The translations under genes were made by a program, and so were the position numbers. The notes under the pieces are model-generated. The model searched no databases. It was not told the DNA's origin and saw only the letters and a list, made by a program, of their open reading frames with translations. A stretch of DNA of 64,000 bases from Porticoccaceae bacterium (GTDB taxonomy: Bacteria; Pseudomonadota; Gammaproteobacteria; Pseudomonadales; Porticoccaceae): contig BPKH01000001.1 of the NCBI GenBank assembly GCA_026005035.1, positions 205,610 through 269,609 on the forward strand, given 5' to 3'. Positions 43,537-51,659 of this stretch are shown here, piece by piece. The stretch's first letter is position 1. The number at the start of each line of letters is the position of its first letter.

Positions 43537-44841
43537 TCACGCCTCCTTCCGTTCTGTTAGATAGGGAGCGAACTTCTCCAATGCGGCCTGGCGCCGCGTG
43601 GGAATGTGGTAGCTGGGAAAGAGCCCCTCGTGAGGTGCGAATTCCCGCAACAGCGATTTCGCCACCGAAATCTTGTGCACTTCCGTGGGTCCATCCACCA
43701 GCCCCATTTCGGGGACCAACTGCCAAAATTGGATGAGCGGGGTCTCGTTGGTCATCCCCAGCGAGCCGTGGAGATGAAGCGCCGCGTAGACAGTTTCCTT
43801 CAGCACCTGCGGCATCGCCGCTTTGATGGCGGAGATTTCCCGCCGCACCTCGCGGCTGTAACCCCCGTCGCGGTCCATGAGCCACGCGGTGTAGAGCACG
43901 TGGAGGCGAAACTGCTGCAGACGGGTGTAGGCGTCGGCAATTTTTTCCTGGGTGAGCTGAAGCTCCGCCAAGCGCACTCCCCGGGTGCGCCGAGAAAGGG
44001 CTCGTTCGCACATCATCTCCAGGCAACGCCGCAGCACGGCCACGGTGCGCATGGCGTGGTGGACGCGCCCGCCCCCAAGCCTCGCCTGGGCCACTTCGAA
44101 CCCCTTTCCCTCGGGCCCGAGCAAGTGGTCCGCGGGCACCCGGCAATTGGTGAACCGCAGGTAGGCGTGGACGCCCTCGACGCCGTAGCAGGGCCCCACC
44201 GCGGCGTTGCGGACGATCTCCATGCCCGGCGTGCCCTTTTCCACCAGGAACATGGAGGCGCCCTCGTGGATCGGCACGTCGGGGTTGGTCACCGCCATCA
44301 CGATGAGGAACTCGGCGAAGCGGGCATGGGAGGCGAACCATTTTTCACCGTCGATCACCCAATGGTCTCCATCCCGCCGCGCCCGACAGCGGAACTCGCC
44401 CGGATCAGCTCCCCCTTGGGGCTCGGTCATGGCGAAACAGGAAAAAATCTCTCCGTCCAAAAGCGGTTGTAGGTAGCGCTTTTTTTGTTCTTCGGTGCCA
44501 TAGCGGGCGAGGATCTCGGCGTTGCCCGTGTCGGGCGCCTGGGTGCCGAAGACGGTGGGCGCGAACCGGGAGCGGCCGAGGATCTCGTTCATCAGGGCGA
44601 GCTTGACCTGGCCGTACCCCTGCCCGCCCAATTCCGGCCCCAAATGGCACGCCCACAGGCCCTGGCGACGCACCTCTTCTTTCAAGGGTGCCATCGCCCG
44701 CTGCGCGGGGGAGGCGGGATCGAAGGGATCCCCAGGCGCCGTGAAGACGAGATCGAGCGGCTCCACTTCTTCCCGGACGAACCGGTCCATCCAATCCAAC
44801 TTCTCCTGGAACTCCGGTTCAGTACTAAAATCCCACACCAT
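43537..44841 (-). CDS. Acyl-CoA dehydrogenase 2 (ACAD10/11-, LvaC-like)
   Basis: 434 residues beginning MVWDFSTEPEFQEKLDWMDR. Segments are CHLGPELGGQGYGQVKLALM, FAMTEPQGGADPGEFRC, EKWFASHARFAEFLIVMAV and GGGRVHHAMRTV. It is closely related to the ACAD at 59337-60629. This branch is the partner of APH-type kinases in 4-hydroxyacyl-CoA catabolism (LvaC in Pseudomonas putida, ACAD10/11 in animals). AGGAG is 7 bp from the ATG. Operator copy D lies 66 bp upstream, and hydrolase and LLM genes follow in an operon. Confidence 0.88.
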   Translation of the reverse strand: MVWDFSTEPEFQEKLDWMDRFVREEVEPLDLVFTAPGDPFDPASPAQRAMAPLKEEVRRQGLWACHLGPELGGQGYGQVKLALMNEILGRSRFAPTVFGTQAPDTGNAEILARYGTEEQKKRYLQPLLDGEIFSCFAMTEPQGGADPGEFRCRARRDGDHWVIDGEKWFASHARFAEFLIVMAVTNPDVPIHEGASMFLVEKGTPGMEIVRNAAVGPCYGVEGVHAYLRFTNCRVPADHLLGPEGKGFEVAQARLGGGRVHHAMRTVAVLRRCLEMMCERALSRRTRGVRLAELQLTQEKIADAYTRLQQFRLHVLYTAWLMDRDGGYSREVRREISAIKAAMPQVLKETVYAALHLHGSLGMTNETPLIQFWQLVPEMGLVDGPTEVHKISVAKSLLREFAPHEGLFPSYHIPTRRQAALEKFAPYLTERKEA

Positions 44842-44906
44842 TGGTTTCTCCTTCACTGGCTGAACGTTGGCCGCCCTCGCCGCCGTCAGGGGTGGCGCCC
44901 CAAAAC

Positions 44907-44925
44907 CTTGCTTTCGACTAGCAAG
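44907..44925. promoter_or_regulatory. 19-bp palindromic operator, copy D
   Basis: CTTGCTTTCGACTAGCAAG. It lies between the end of the SnoaL-like gene and the ACAD-hydrolase-LLM block on the same strand, which it probably controls. A TTGCTA hexamer lies in it as in copies A and B, but no good -10 follows at 16-17 bp. Confidence 0.75.
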
Positions 44926-44936
44926 TAACTAGACCC

Positions 44937-45347
44937 TCACACGTCGAACACCGCCCGGACGTGCTCCGGGTCCATGTATTCGCGAACTTCCCGAATCAAC
45001 CCATCCCGAACCACGTGCAAAAAGTGGTAACGGTTGGCGTAGTGCCGCCCGTCCCGGGTGCGGCCGTCGGAGAGGGCCTCCATGGCCACCCGGTCTTCCT
45101 CGGCGGTCAGCGTCACCGGCTCCACCCGGATGCCGTCCACGGTGCCCCCCACCACGGATTCGAACAGCGCCCGGATGCCCGGCTTGTCGTAGGTGCCGGA
45201 AATGGCCGTGGTGCCGCTCACCCACCAGCGCAGATCCTCTCCGCACAGGGCCAGGGCGGCATCGAAATCGTTGCGCGAGAACGCCTCCCAAAAGCGCACC
45301 ACCAGGCGCTTGTTGGCCTCGAGTCTGGCACGGTCGCGGTCGTCCAT
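44937..45347 (-). CDS. SnoaL-like (NTF2 fold) protein
   Basis: About 136 residues: MDDRDRARLEANKRLVVRFW, then LCGEDLRWWVSGTTAISGTY and YHFLHVVRDGLIREVREYMD. Good match to SnoaL-type ketosteroid-isomerase-like proteins. A GTG six codons upstream, with GGAGGG, is an alternative start. It lies 21 bp after the TetR gene and ends 12 bp before operator copy D. Reaction unknown. Confidence 0.72.
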   Translation of the reverse strand: MDDRDRARLEANKRLVVRFWEAFSRNDFDAALALCGEDLRWWVSGTTAISGTYDKPGIRALFESVVGGTVDGIRVEPVTLTAEEDRVAMEALSDGRTRDGRHYANRYHFLHVVRDGLIREVREYMDPEHVRAVFDV

Positions 45348-45368
45348 CGGATCTTCCCCGTCCACCGC

Positions 45369-46055
45369 TCAACCCTCCGCGTTGCCGGCGGGCGCTGCCA
45401 GCGCCCGCTCCACCTGCCGGCGGAAGAAGCCACACAGCCGGCGCACGTCCACCTGCTCCGGTGCCACCAACCACTGGAACACCGTGCCGAAGATGAAGGC
45501 GTTGTACCAAGCGGCAAATTCGTCGGGGTCGAGATCGGGCGCGATGTCGCCCGCTTCGATTCCCTGGCGCACCCACTCCGCGAGGTCGTTGTGATAGATG
45601 CGGTGGGCCAGCCGCAGCTTGCGGCTGATGACGTTGTCGGTGGCGATGGACTCGTACATGATGATGTAGCGACTGCGCATGTAGTCGCCGTGCTCGAGGA
45701 GAAAGCTCTCGAACGCGTCGATCGCCGCACGGATCGCTTCCGCCCCCCGTCGCTGGCCGACGTGTGCTTGCAGGTGCTCCTTCCAGGCCTGGTTGAAATG
45801 GCCGATCAGCTGGTCGAAGAAGGCGTCCTTGGAGCCGAAACGGTAGTTGGCCAACCCGCGGCTGTACCCCGCTCGCTCGCAGATTTCCTTCAGCGTGGTG
45901 CGGTGGGCGCCCTTCTCGCAAATGAGCGCCATCGCCGCCTCGAACATGCGCCGGTCGGAAAGCGCCGAGCGCTCTTCCTGGGTCATGCGCTTGCGCCGGG
46001 ACGAGGGCGCGGCCTCTGCCGGGAGGGGAACTTCCGCCCTTCGCTTTCGGGCCAT
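45369..46055 (-). CDS. TetR-family regulator 1 (candidate regulator of the 19-bp operator)
   Basis: 228-residue regulator. A basic N-terminal tail MARKRRAEVPLPAEAAPSSR precedes the TetR helix-turn-helix: MICEKG-type helix, then TTLKEICERAGYSRGLANYR and FGSKDAFFDQLI. The large ligand domain holds hydrophobic helices typical of acyl-CoA or hydrophobic-effector sensors. GGAGAGG is 9 bp from the ATG. Copy E of the palindrome lies 101 bp upstream, in the divergent promoter region, and copy D lies just past the downstream SnoaL gene, so this is the best candidate to bind the motif. Confidence 0.9.
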   Translation of the reverse strand: MARKRRAEVPLPAEAAPSSRRKRMTQEERSALSDRRMFEAAMALICEKGAHRTTLKEICERAGYSRGLANYRFGSKDAFFDQLIGHFNQAWKEHLQAHVGQRRGAEAIRAAIDAFESFLLEHGDYMRSRYIIMYESIATDNVISRKLRLAHRIYHNDLAEWVRQGIEAGDIAPDLDPDEFAAWYNAFIFGTVFQWLVAPEQVDVRRLCGFFRRQVERALAAPAGNAEG

Positions 46056-46155
46056 GGCGTAAACCTCTCCGTGTGCGCCGGGCGCTGCCAGCGGAAGCTC
46101 TATTCTATCGCGGCCCGGCAACGGGCCGCGGACGCCCTCCGGTGCATCCATGTAA

Positions 46156-46174
46156 CTTGCTTGACGTTAACAAG
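46156..46174. promoter_or_regulatory. 19-bp palindromic operator, copy E
   Basis: CTTGCTTGACGTTAACAAG. It is central in the 231-bp region between the TetR gene and the divergent SDR-kinase-ligase operon; the TTGACG within it with a 17-bp spacer to ATTAAC could be the plus-strand promoter. It has the ACAAG right arm, like copy C. Confidence 0.75.
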
Positions 46175-46286
46175 TGTGGGAAGATTAACGCCACTCACCG
46201 CCGGGTTCAACCACTTCGTGGAGGTTGCGGCGGCCCCCGAAAAGACTGTACTCGGGGCAGGGAAGAGTAATGAGGGGAGCCGAATC

Positions 46287-47003
46287 ATGGCAGGACGCAT
46301 CTGGGTGGTGACCGGCGCCTCGCGGGGCTTCGGACTCGCCACGGCCCGCCGGGCGGTGGCCGCAGGGGATGCGGTGGCGCTGTTCGCTCGCGGACCGCAG
46401 GTGTTGGCGGCCGCCGCCGAGCTGGGCGAGGCCGCGCTGGGCGTGCAGGTGGACGTCACCGACGCCGCTTCCATCTCCGCGGGCATCGCCGCCACTGTGC
46501 AACGCTTCGGGCGCATCGACGTGCTGGTCAACAACGCCGGCCTGCACCGCGGCGGCCCGGTGGACCGGATCTCCTTCGAGGACTGGGCCGCCGTGCTCGA
46601 CACCAACCTTTCCGGCCCCTTCCGCATGGTGCGGGCCGCCCTCCCCCACTTGCCCGCCGGCGGCGCCATCATCAACGTCGGCGCGGTGGTGGGAGAGCGG
46701 GGCTTTCCGGGCGACGCCCCCTACGGCGCCTCCAAGAGCGGTCTCGCCGGGCTCACCCGGGTCTTGGCCGTGGAGCTCGCGCGGCGCGCCATTCGCGTGA
46801 ATCTGGTGGTCCCGGGGTTCGTCTTGACAGAAATGACCAGCGCCGTATCCGAGCGAGCCCGCGAGCGCATCGTGGCCAAGATCCCCCTGCGGCGGATGGG
46901 CACCGCCGAGGAGATCGCCCAGGTGATCCACTGGGTGGCCTCTTCCGGCTACATGACCGGCGCGGTGGTACCCGTGGACGGCGGCCTCTCCTGCGCGCTC
47001 TGA
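46287..47003 (+). CDS. Short-chain dehydrogenase/reductase-like protein lacking the catalytic Ser
   Basis: 238 residues: cofactor motif VVTGASRGFGLATA, NNAGLHRGGP, and YGASK with Tyr and Lys in place. The Ser expected 13 residues before the Tyr is Ala (NVGAVVGERG), so ordinary dehydrogenase catalysis may be weakened or altered. GGGGAG precedes the ATG. It is first in a plus-strand operon with an APH-type kinase 15 bp downstream and a ligase, the combination seen in levulinate clusters, where the SDR oxidises 3-hydroxyacyl-CoA. Confidence 0.86.
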   Translation: MAGRIWVVTGASRGFGLATARRAVAAGDAVALFARGPQVLAAAAELGEAALGVQVDVTDAASISAGIAATVQRFGRIDVLVNNAGLHRGGPVDRISFEDWAAVLDTNLSGPFRMVRAALPHLPAGGAIINVGAVVGERGFPGDAPYGASKSGLAGLTRVLAVELARRAIRVNLVVPGFVLTEMTSAVSERARERIVAKIPLRRMGTAEEIAQVIHWVASSGYMTGAVVPVDGGLSCAL

Positions 47004-47018
47004 TGAGGAGAAGGAAGC

Positions 47019-48065
47019 ATGACGGGGACAGAGGCGGCCATGGACCCCCGGCGAGCGGACGCCCTCGCGCGCTGGCTCGAAGACCGGTTGGGGCTGGAGC
47101 GGCCGCGGGTGACTTCCATTCTCGGCGGCGGCAACTCCAACGTCACCTTGCTGATCGAAGACACCCACGGCCGCTACGTGCTGCGCCACCCGCCGGCCGA
47201 TACGATTTCCGAACTGGCGGCCAGCGGTGTCGGCCGGGAAGCGACCGTGCAAGCGGCGCTCCAAGGTCGGGGCTTGCCGGTGCCGCGGCTTCTCGGGCGC
47301 TGCGAGGACGCCTCGGTGATCGGCGCGCCCTTCGTGGTCAGCGAACACGTGGAAGGCGTGGCGGTCACCGACACCCTGCCCCCGGGTTGGCCCGCGGATG
47401 GGGAAGTGCTCGCCCGAGTGGGGGAGGAACTGGTGGACGCCATCGCCGCCGTGCACCGGTTGGACTGGCGGGAATTGCCCCTGCCCGGCTTTCGCCCGAG
47501 CAGTGCCTTCCTGCGCCGCCAGTTGGAAAGGTGGCTCGCCATCCGCGCGCGGGATTCGGTGCGCGATCTGCCCCTGTTGGAAACGGTGGCGGCCGAACTC
47601 GCCGCACGTCTGCCCGAGGTGCAGTACACCGCTTTGATCCACGGCGACTACCACTGGGATAACACCTTGTTTTCGCCCCACGAGCCGCGACTGCTGGCCA
47701 TCATCGACTGGGAGCTGGCCACCCTCGGCGATCCCCGGCTCGACGTGGGCTTGATGCTCGCCTTCTGGGGCCCGCGGGCGGTGGAAGAGCCCGCCTTCCC
47801 CTTCGTCCAACGGCCGACCCGAACCGCCGCCGCGCCCCCCCGGGAAGTACTCGCCGCCCGTTGGTCGCAAGCCACCGGCATACCCTTCGACGATTGGCGA
47901 TACTTCTGCGCCTTCGCCTTTTGGCGTCTCGCGGCGATCGTCGAAGGCGCTTACGTGCTCTACCGCCGGGGGCGGGTCGATTCGGCGTACGCCCGCAACC
48001 TGGAACATGACGTGCCGCGCCTGCTCGAAGAAGCCCGCCACTATCTCGCCGACACAGCTCCCTGA
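47019..48065 (+). CDS. APH-family kinase (LvaA/ACAD11-kinase-like)
   Basis: 348 residues with the aminoglycoside-phosphotransferase fold. The catalytic loop is HGDYHWDN and the metal-binding segment IDWELATLGDPRLDVG; the N-lobe nucleotide loop is GGGNSNVTLLI. The family member LvaA phosphorylates 4-hydroxyacyl-CoA, so that a partner ACAD can eliminate phosphate and form the enoyl-CoA. Antibiotic resistance is unlikely in this context. AGGAGAAGG precedes the ATG; a ligase gene follows 15 bp downstream. Confidence 0.87.
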   Translation: MTGTEAAMDPRRADALARWLEDRLGLERPRVTSILGGGNSNVTLLIEDTHGRYVLRHPPADTISELAASGVGREATVQAALQGRGLPVPRLLGRCEDASVIGAPFVVSEHVEGVAVTDTLPPGWPADGEVLARVGEELVDAIAAVHRLDWRELPLPGFRPSSAFLRRQLERWLAIRARDSVRDLPLLETVAAELAARLPEVQYTALIHGDYHWDNTLFSPHEPRLLAIIDWELATLGDPRLDVGLMLAFWGPRAVEEPAFPFVQRPTRTAAAPPREVLAARWSQATGIPFDDWRYFCAFAFWRLAAIVEGAYVLYRRGRVDSAYARNLEHDVPRLLEEARHYLADTAP

Positions 48066-48080
48066 GTCGCGGAGAGCCCC

Positions 48081-49754
48081 ATGACTCAAGCGCCCTTTTT
48101 CTCGACGATGATGCACGCCCCGATGACGGTGGCCATGATCGCCCGCCACGGGATGCGGATCCACTCCAGGAGCCGCGTCATCACCTGCCGGCCGGGAGGG
48201 GACGAGGTCGCCACTTTCGCGGAGGTGTACCAAGGGGCGGCGCGGCTCGCACAGGCGCTCGGCCGTCTGGGAGTGGGAGTCGGCGACCGGGTCGCCACGC
48301 TGTGCTGGAACCACCGCTGGCATCTAGAGGCCTACCTGGCGGTGCCCTCCATGGGAGCAGTGCTCCACACGCTGAATCTGCGCCTTCACCCGGAACAGCT
48401 CGCCTACGTCATCCGTCACGCCGAAGACCGCGTCCTGATCGTCGACGCCGAACTCCTTTCCCTGCTTGCGCCCGTCGCCGAGGCCCTCGCCGGCGTGGAA
48501 CACCTCGTGGTGGTGGGTGGGGATGGCGAGGTCCCCGCTTTGGGAGCGGCGACGCACCGCTACGAAGCGCTGCTGGCGGGGGAGCAACCCGTTTTTCCGG
48601 AGGTGGCGTTGGCGGAAACCTGGGGGGCGGCCATGTGCTACACCACCGGAACCACCGGCCACCCCAAAGGCGTGGTCTACAGCCACAAGACGATCTTCGT
48701 CCACACGCTGGCCTCCATGGCCCGCGACACTTTCGGCATCGGCCAGGACGACCGGATTCTCCTCCTGCCCCCCATGTTTCACGCCAATGCCTGGGGGCTC
48801 CCCTATACGGCTTGGTTCGCTGGGGCTGATCTGATTCTGCCCGGCCCCCATCTCAAAGCCACCGACATCCGCGGCCTGGTGGAGCGCTATCGCCCCACTT
48901 TCACCGCAATGGTGCCGACCCTGATCAACGATCTGCTCGCTCTGCACCGGGAATCGCCTCTGGACCTCTCTTCGCTGCGCGTCATCGTGTCCGGAGGTTC
49001 AGCGGTCGCGCCCGCCCTCATCGAACGGGTTCGAGACACGTGGGGGGTCCCCGTACTGCAGGGGTGGGGCATGACCGAGACGAGTCCCTTGTGCGCTCTT
49101 TCCGTCCCCCCGCGCGACGCCACCCCCGAGGAGGAAATCCATTGGCGATCCCTTGCCGGAAGACCGGTCCCGGGCATGCAGGTACGCATCGCCGACGAGG
49201 CGGACCTCCCGCTGCCGGAAGACGGGCGCACAGTGGGCCAGTTGCAACTGCGCGGTCCCTGGGTCACGGGGGGCTACTATCGGCACGAGGGAGAAAGCCC
49301 CCTCACCGCCGACGGTTGGCTGCGCACCGGCGACCTGGGAACCATCGACGAGCGAGGCTATGTACGGATCGTCGACCGCCTGAAAGACGTGATCAAGTCC
49401 GGCGGCGAGTGGATCTCCTCGGTGGACCTGGAAGCGGCGCTGCTGCGCCTGCCGGGCGTGGCGGAGGCGGCGGTCATCGCCGTCCCCGACCCGCGCTGGG
49501 AGGAGCGTCCCCTGGCGGTGGTGCGGCTGGAGGACCCGAGCGCCACCCCCGACATCCCCGCCTGGCGAGAAGCGCTGCGCAAGCAGGTGGCGAGTTTCTG
49601 GGTACCGGAATACTGGGCGGTGGTGGATGACCTGCCCAAGACCAGCGTGGGCAAGGTGGACAAGAAGGCGCTGCGGGCGATGCGCGACAGCGGACGCTTG
49701 CCGATCGCCGAGGTGCGCAACCGGAGGGACGCGGATGCGCCCGCTAGGCGGTGA
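48081..49754 (+). CDS. Acyl-CoA synthetase (AMP-forming) 3, LvaE/AlkK-like
   Basis: 557-residue fatty-acyl-CoA-type ligase: CYTTGTTGHPKGVVYSH P-loop region, GWGMTETSPL, GYYRHEGESPLTADGWLRTG, DRLKDVIKSGGEWISSVDLE and the Lys motif LPKTSVGKVDKKALR. The ISSVD version of the hinge marks the medium-chain/AlkK-like branch. It completes an SDR-kinase-ligase operon headed by operator copy E. It ends 11 bp inside the convergent TetR 2 gene. Confidence 0.91.
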   Translation: MTQAPFFSTMMHAPMTVAMIARHGMRIHSRSRVITCRPGGDEVATFAEVYQGAARLAQALGRLGVGVGDRVATLCWNHRWHLEAYLAVPSMGAVLHTLNLRLHPEQLAYVIRHAEDRVLIVDAELLSLLAPVAEALAGVEHLVVVGGDGEVPALGAATHRYEALLAGEQPVFPEVALAETWGAAMCYTTGTTGHPKGVVYSHKTIFVHTLASMARDTFGIGQDDRILLLPPMFHANAWGLPYTAWFAGADLILPGPHLKATDIRGLVERYRPTFTAMVPTLINDLLALHRESPLDLSSLRVIVSGGSAVAPALIERVRDTWGVPVLQGWGMTETSPLCALSVPPRDATPEEEIHWRSLAGRPVPGMQVRIADEADLPLPEDGRTVGQLQLRGPWVTGGYYRHEGESPLTADGWLRTGDLGTIDERGYVRIVDRLKDVIKSGGEWISSVDLEAALLRLPGVAEAAVIAVPDPRWEERPLAVVRLEDPSATPDIPAWREALRKQVASFWVPEYWAVVDDLPKTSVGKVDKKALRAMRDSGRLPIAEVRNRRDADAPARR

Positions 49755-50361
49755 ACCCGCACAGCCGCCGCAGGGTGGCCCGGAACAGCTCGCGAGCGCG
49801 CTCGAGAGGCACGTCTTCGTCGAAGTACACCGCCGAGCGCAGGCCGATCATCAGCGCGTAGGCGATTTCCGCGAGGTCTTCGGCCGCGGCGCCGTCGCGC
49901 CGCTCGCAGCGCTCGAACAGTGCGCGCAGGTAGGCCTTGCAGCGGGCGTCGAAGTCCGCCTTGGTCACCCGCAGCACCTCGTCGTGGACCGCCGTCCCGA
50001 AACATTCCAGCATGAAGCCGATCTCGTCCCGGCTGCCGGAGGTCTCTCCAAACCACCACTCGGCAAGGAGGTCCACCTGGGCGCGCGGCGCCTGCTGGGA
50101 AATCTCCTCGAGGCGGCGCAAGAAGCGCACGGCGACGCGGGCGAAATACTGCTCGAGGATGTCGTCCTTGCCGCCGAAGTAGTAGAGCAGGTGGCTCGCC
50201 GACATCCCCGCCCCCTCGGCGATGTCCGCCAGGGTGGTCTTGACGTAACCCTTGCGGATCATGCAATCGTGCAGGGAGCGGAAAATCGCCCGCACCCGCG
50301 CTTCGGCGCGCGGGCCTCGCCCTCGGGGGGCACGGGCGGTGCTGGAGATCTCGCCTGCCAT
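49744..50361 (-). CDS. TetR-family regulator 2
   Basis: 205 residues. The N-terminal arm is basic (ARAPRGRGPRAEARVRAIFR) and the HTH runs through TTLADIAEGAGMSASHLLYY to FGGKDDILEQYF. It is divergent from the ACAD-AMACR genes with a gap of about 53 bp, so it probably controls them or itself. It is convergent with ligase 3, sharing 11 bp. A 12-bp perfect palindrome ATGGGCGCCCAT (50360-50371) touches its start but is too short and GC-rich to call an operator. Confidence 0.87.
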   Translation of the reverse strand: MAGEISSTARAPRGRGPRAEARVRAIFRSLHDCMIRKGYVKTTLADIAEGAGMSASHLLYYFGGKDDILEQYFARVAVRFLRRLEEISQQAPRAQVDLLAEWWFGETSGSRDEIGFMLECFGTAVHDEVLRVTKADFDARCKAYLRALFERCERRDGAAAEDLAEIAYALMIGLRSAVYFDEDVPLERARELFRATLRRLCGFTA

Positions 50362-50414
50362 GGGCGCCCATCTTACGCCGCCCCATGCGCGCCGACAATC
50401 GCGGGAGGGGACGG

Positions 50415-51590
50415 GTGTTGACGCGCCGCTTCACCGGCGAGCAGCGGCTCTTCCGCCTGGCGTGCCGCCGCTTCCTGGCGCGGGAGATCGCCCCCCATAT
50501 GGCCCGCTGGCGGGCGGTGGGGCGGGTGGACCGCGAGGCCTTCCGCCGCGCCGGGGAAGCGGGGCTGCTCTGCTTTTGGGCGGCGCCGGAACTGGGCGGC
50601 GCGGGACTCGCCGACTTCCGCTTCGACCAGGTGCTCATCGAGGAGACCCAGTCCGCCCTGTGCAGCGATTGGGGCGTCGCCCTCCACAACCGGGTGGCCG
50701 GCGGCTACCTCGAACGCCTCGCCACCCCGGCTCAGCAAAGCCGCTTCCTCCCCGGCTGCGTGGCGGGAACCACGATCCTGGCCCTCGCCCTCACCGAGCC
50801 CCAGGCGGGCAGCGACCTCTCGGCGCTGGAGACGAGAGCCCGGCCAGCGGCCGGCGGGCACTTCCTCCTCGACGGCCGCAAGACCTACATCAGCCACGGC
50901 GCCATCGCCGACCTGTTCGTCGTCGCGGCGCGCACCGATCCCGACGATCCCCGCCGGCTGGGACTTTTCCTCGTGGAGGGGGACCGCCCTGGCCTGGCGC
51001 GCGGGCGGCCCCTGGCCAAACTGGGACGGCACGCCCAGGACACTTGCGAACTGTTCTTCGACGGGGTACGAGTCCCGGCGGAAAACCTCCTCGGCGAGCT
51101 CCACCGCGGCCTGGAATACATCAAGGAACTGCTGCCGCTGGAGCGGCTGGTGGCCGCCGTGGAGGCCTTGGCGGCGGCGTGGAAGGCCCTGGCGCTCACC
51201 GTCGACTTCGCCCGGGAACGGCGGTTGTTCGGCCGCGCCCTGGCCGACTTCCAGAACACCCGCTTTCGGCTCGCCTCCTTGCGCGCCTCCCTCTCGGCGG
51301 CCCAGGTGTTCGTGGACGCCTGTGTGGCGGCATTCAACGACGGCCGCCTGGGCGATGCAGAGGCGGCGGAGGCGAAACTGCTCGCCACGGAATTGCTCTG
51401 TCAGACGGTGGACGAGGGAGTGCAACTCCACGGTGGAGCCGGCTACCTCGCGGAGAGCCCCATCTGCCAGCTCTACGCGGACGCCCGGGTCACCCGGATC
51501 TTCGCCGGCTCCTCCGAAGTCCTGAAGGAGCGGATCGCCCGGAACCTGTTTGCAACCCAACCTTTTCCCTTCGTCGAGACAGAAACATGA
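50415..51590 (+). CDS. Acyl-CoA dehydrogenase 3
   Basis: About 391 residues. GTG at 50415 follows GGGAGGGG; an ATG ten codons upstream has no ribosome site. Segments are LTEPQAGSDLSALETRA, KTYISHGAIADLFVVAARTD, RRLFGRALADFQNTRFRLA, VQLHGGAGYLAESPICQLYA and RVTRIFAGSSEVLKERIAR, where the usual base-carrying EG(T/S) segment reads AGSSE. A plus-strand gene for an AMACR-like protein follows 69 bp later, which suggests use on 2-methyl-branched acyl-CoA. Confidence 0.9.
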   Translation: MLTRRFTGEQRLFRLACRRFLAREIAPHMARWRAVGRVDREAFRRAGEAGLLCFWAAPELGGAGLADFRFDQVLIEETQSALCSDWGVALHNRVAGGYLERLATPAQQSRFLPGCVAGTTILALALTEPQAGSDLSALETRARPAAGGHFLLDGRKTYISHGAIADLFVVAARTDPDDPRRLGLFLVEGDRPGLARGRPLAKLGRHAQDTCELFFDGVRVPAENLLGELHRGLEYIKELLPLERLVAAVEALAAAWKALALTVDFARERRLFGRALADFQNTRFRLASLRASLSAAQVFVDACVAAFNDGRLGDAEAAEAKLLATELLCQTVDEGVQLHGGAGYLAESPICQLYADARVTRIFAGSSEVLKERIARNLFATQPFPFVETET

Positions 51591-51659
51591 CCTTGGCCAT
51601 GAACCGTACGTTCCCTCATCGCGCCCGGCGAGCCTGGGCGGACAGGCCGGAGTGATGCC

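Noticed and set aside
44961-46286. N-terminal extension in frame with the SDR at 46287
   Set aside because: It covers the opposite TetR and SnoaL genes and operator E; the SDR fold starts at MAGRIWVVTG with its own ribosome site.
47019-48065. Aminoglycoside resistance kinase
   Set aside because: The fold is shared, but operon context with SDR, ligase and a nearby ACAD and the pairing seen at 59.3-61.7 kb favour a catabolic hydroxyacyl-CoA kinase.
50360-50371. ATGGGCGCCCAT palindrome at the TetR 2 start
   Set aside because: Twelve GC-rich bases including the start codon region; expected by chance and without a second copy.
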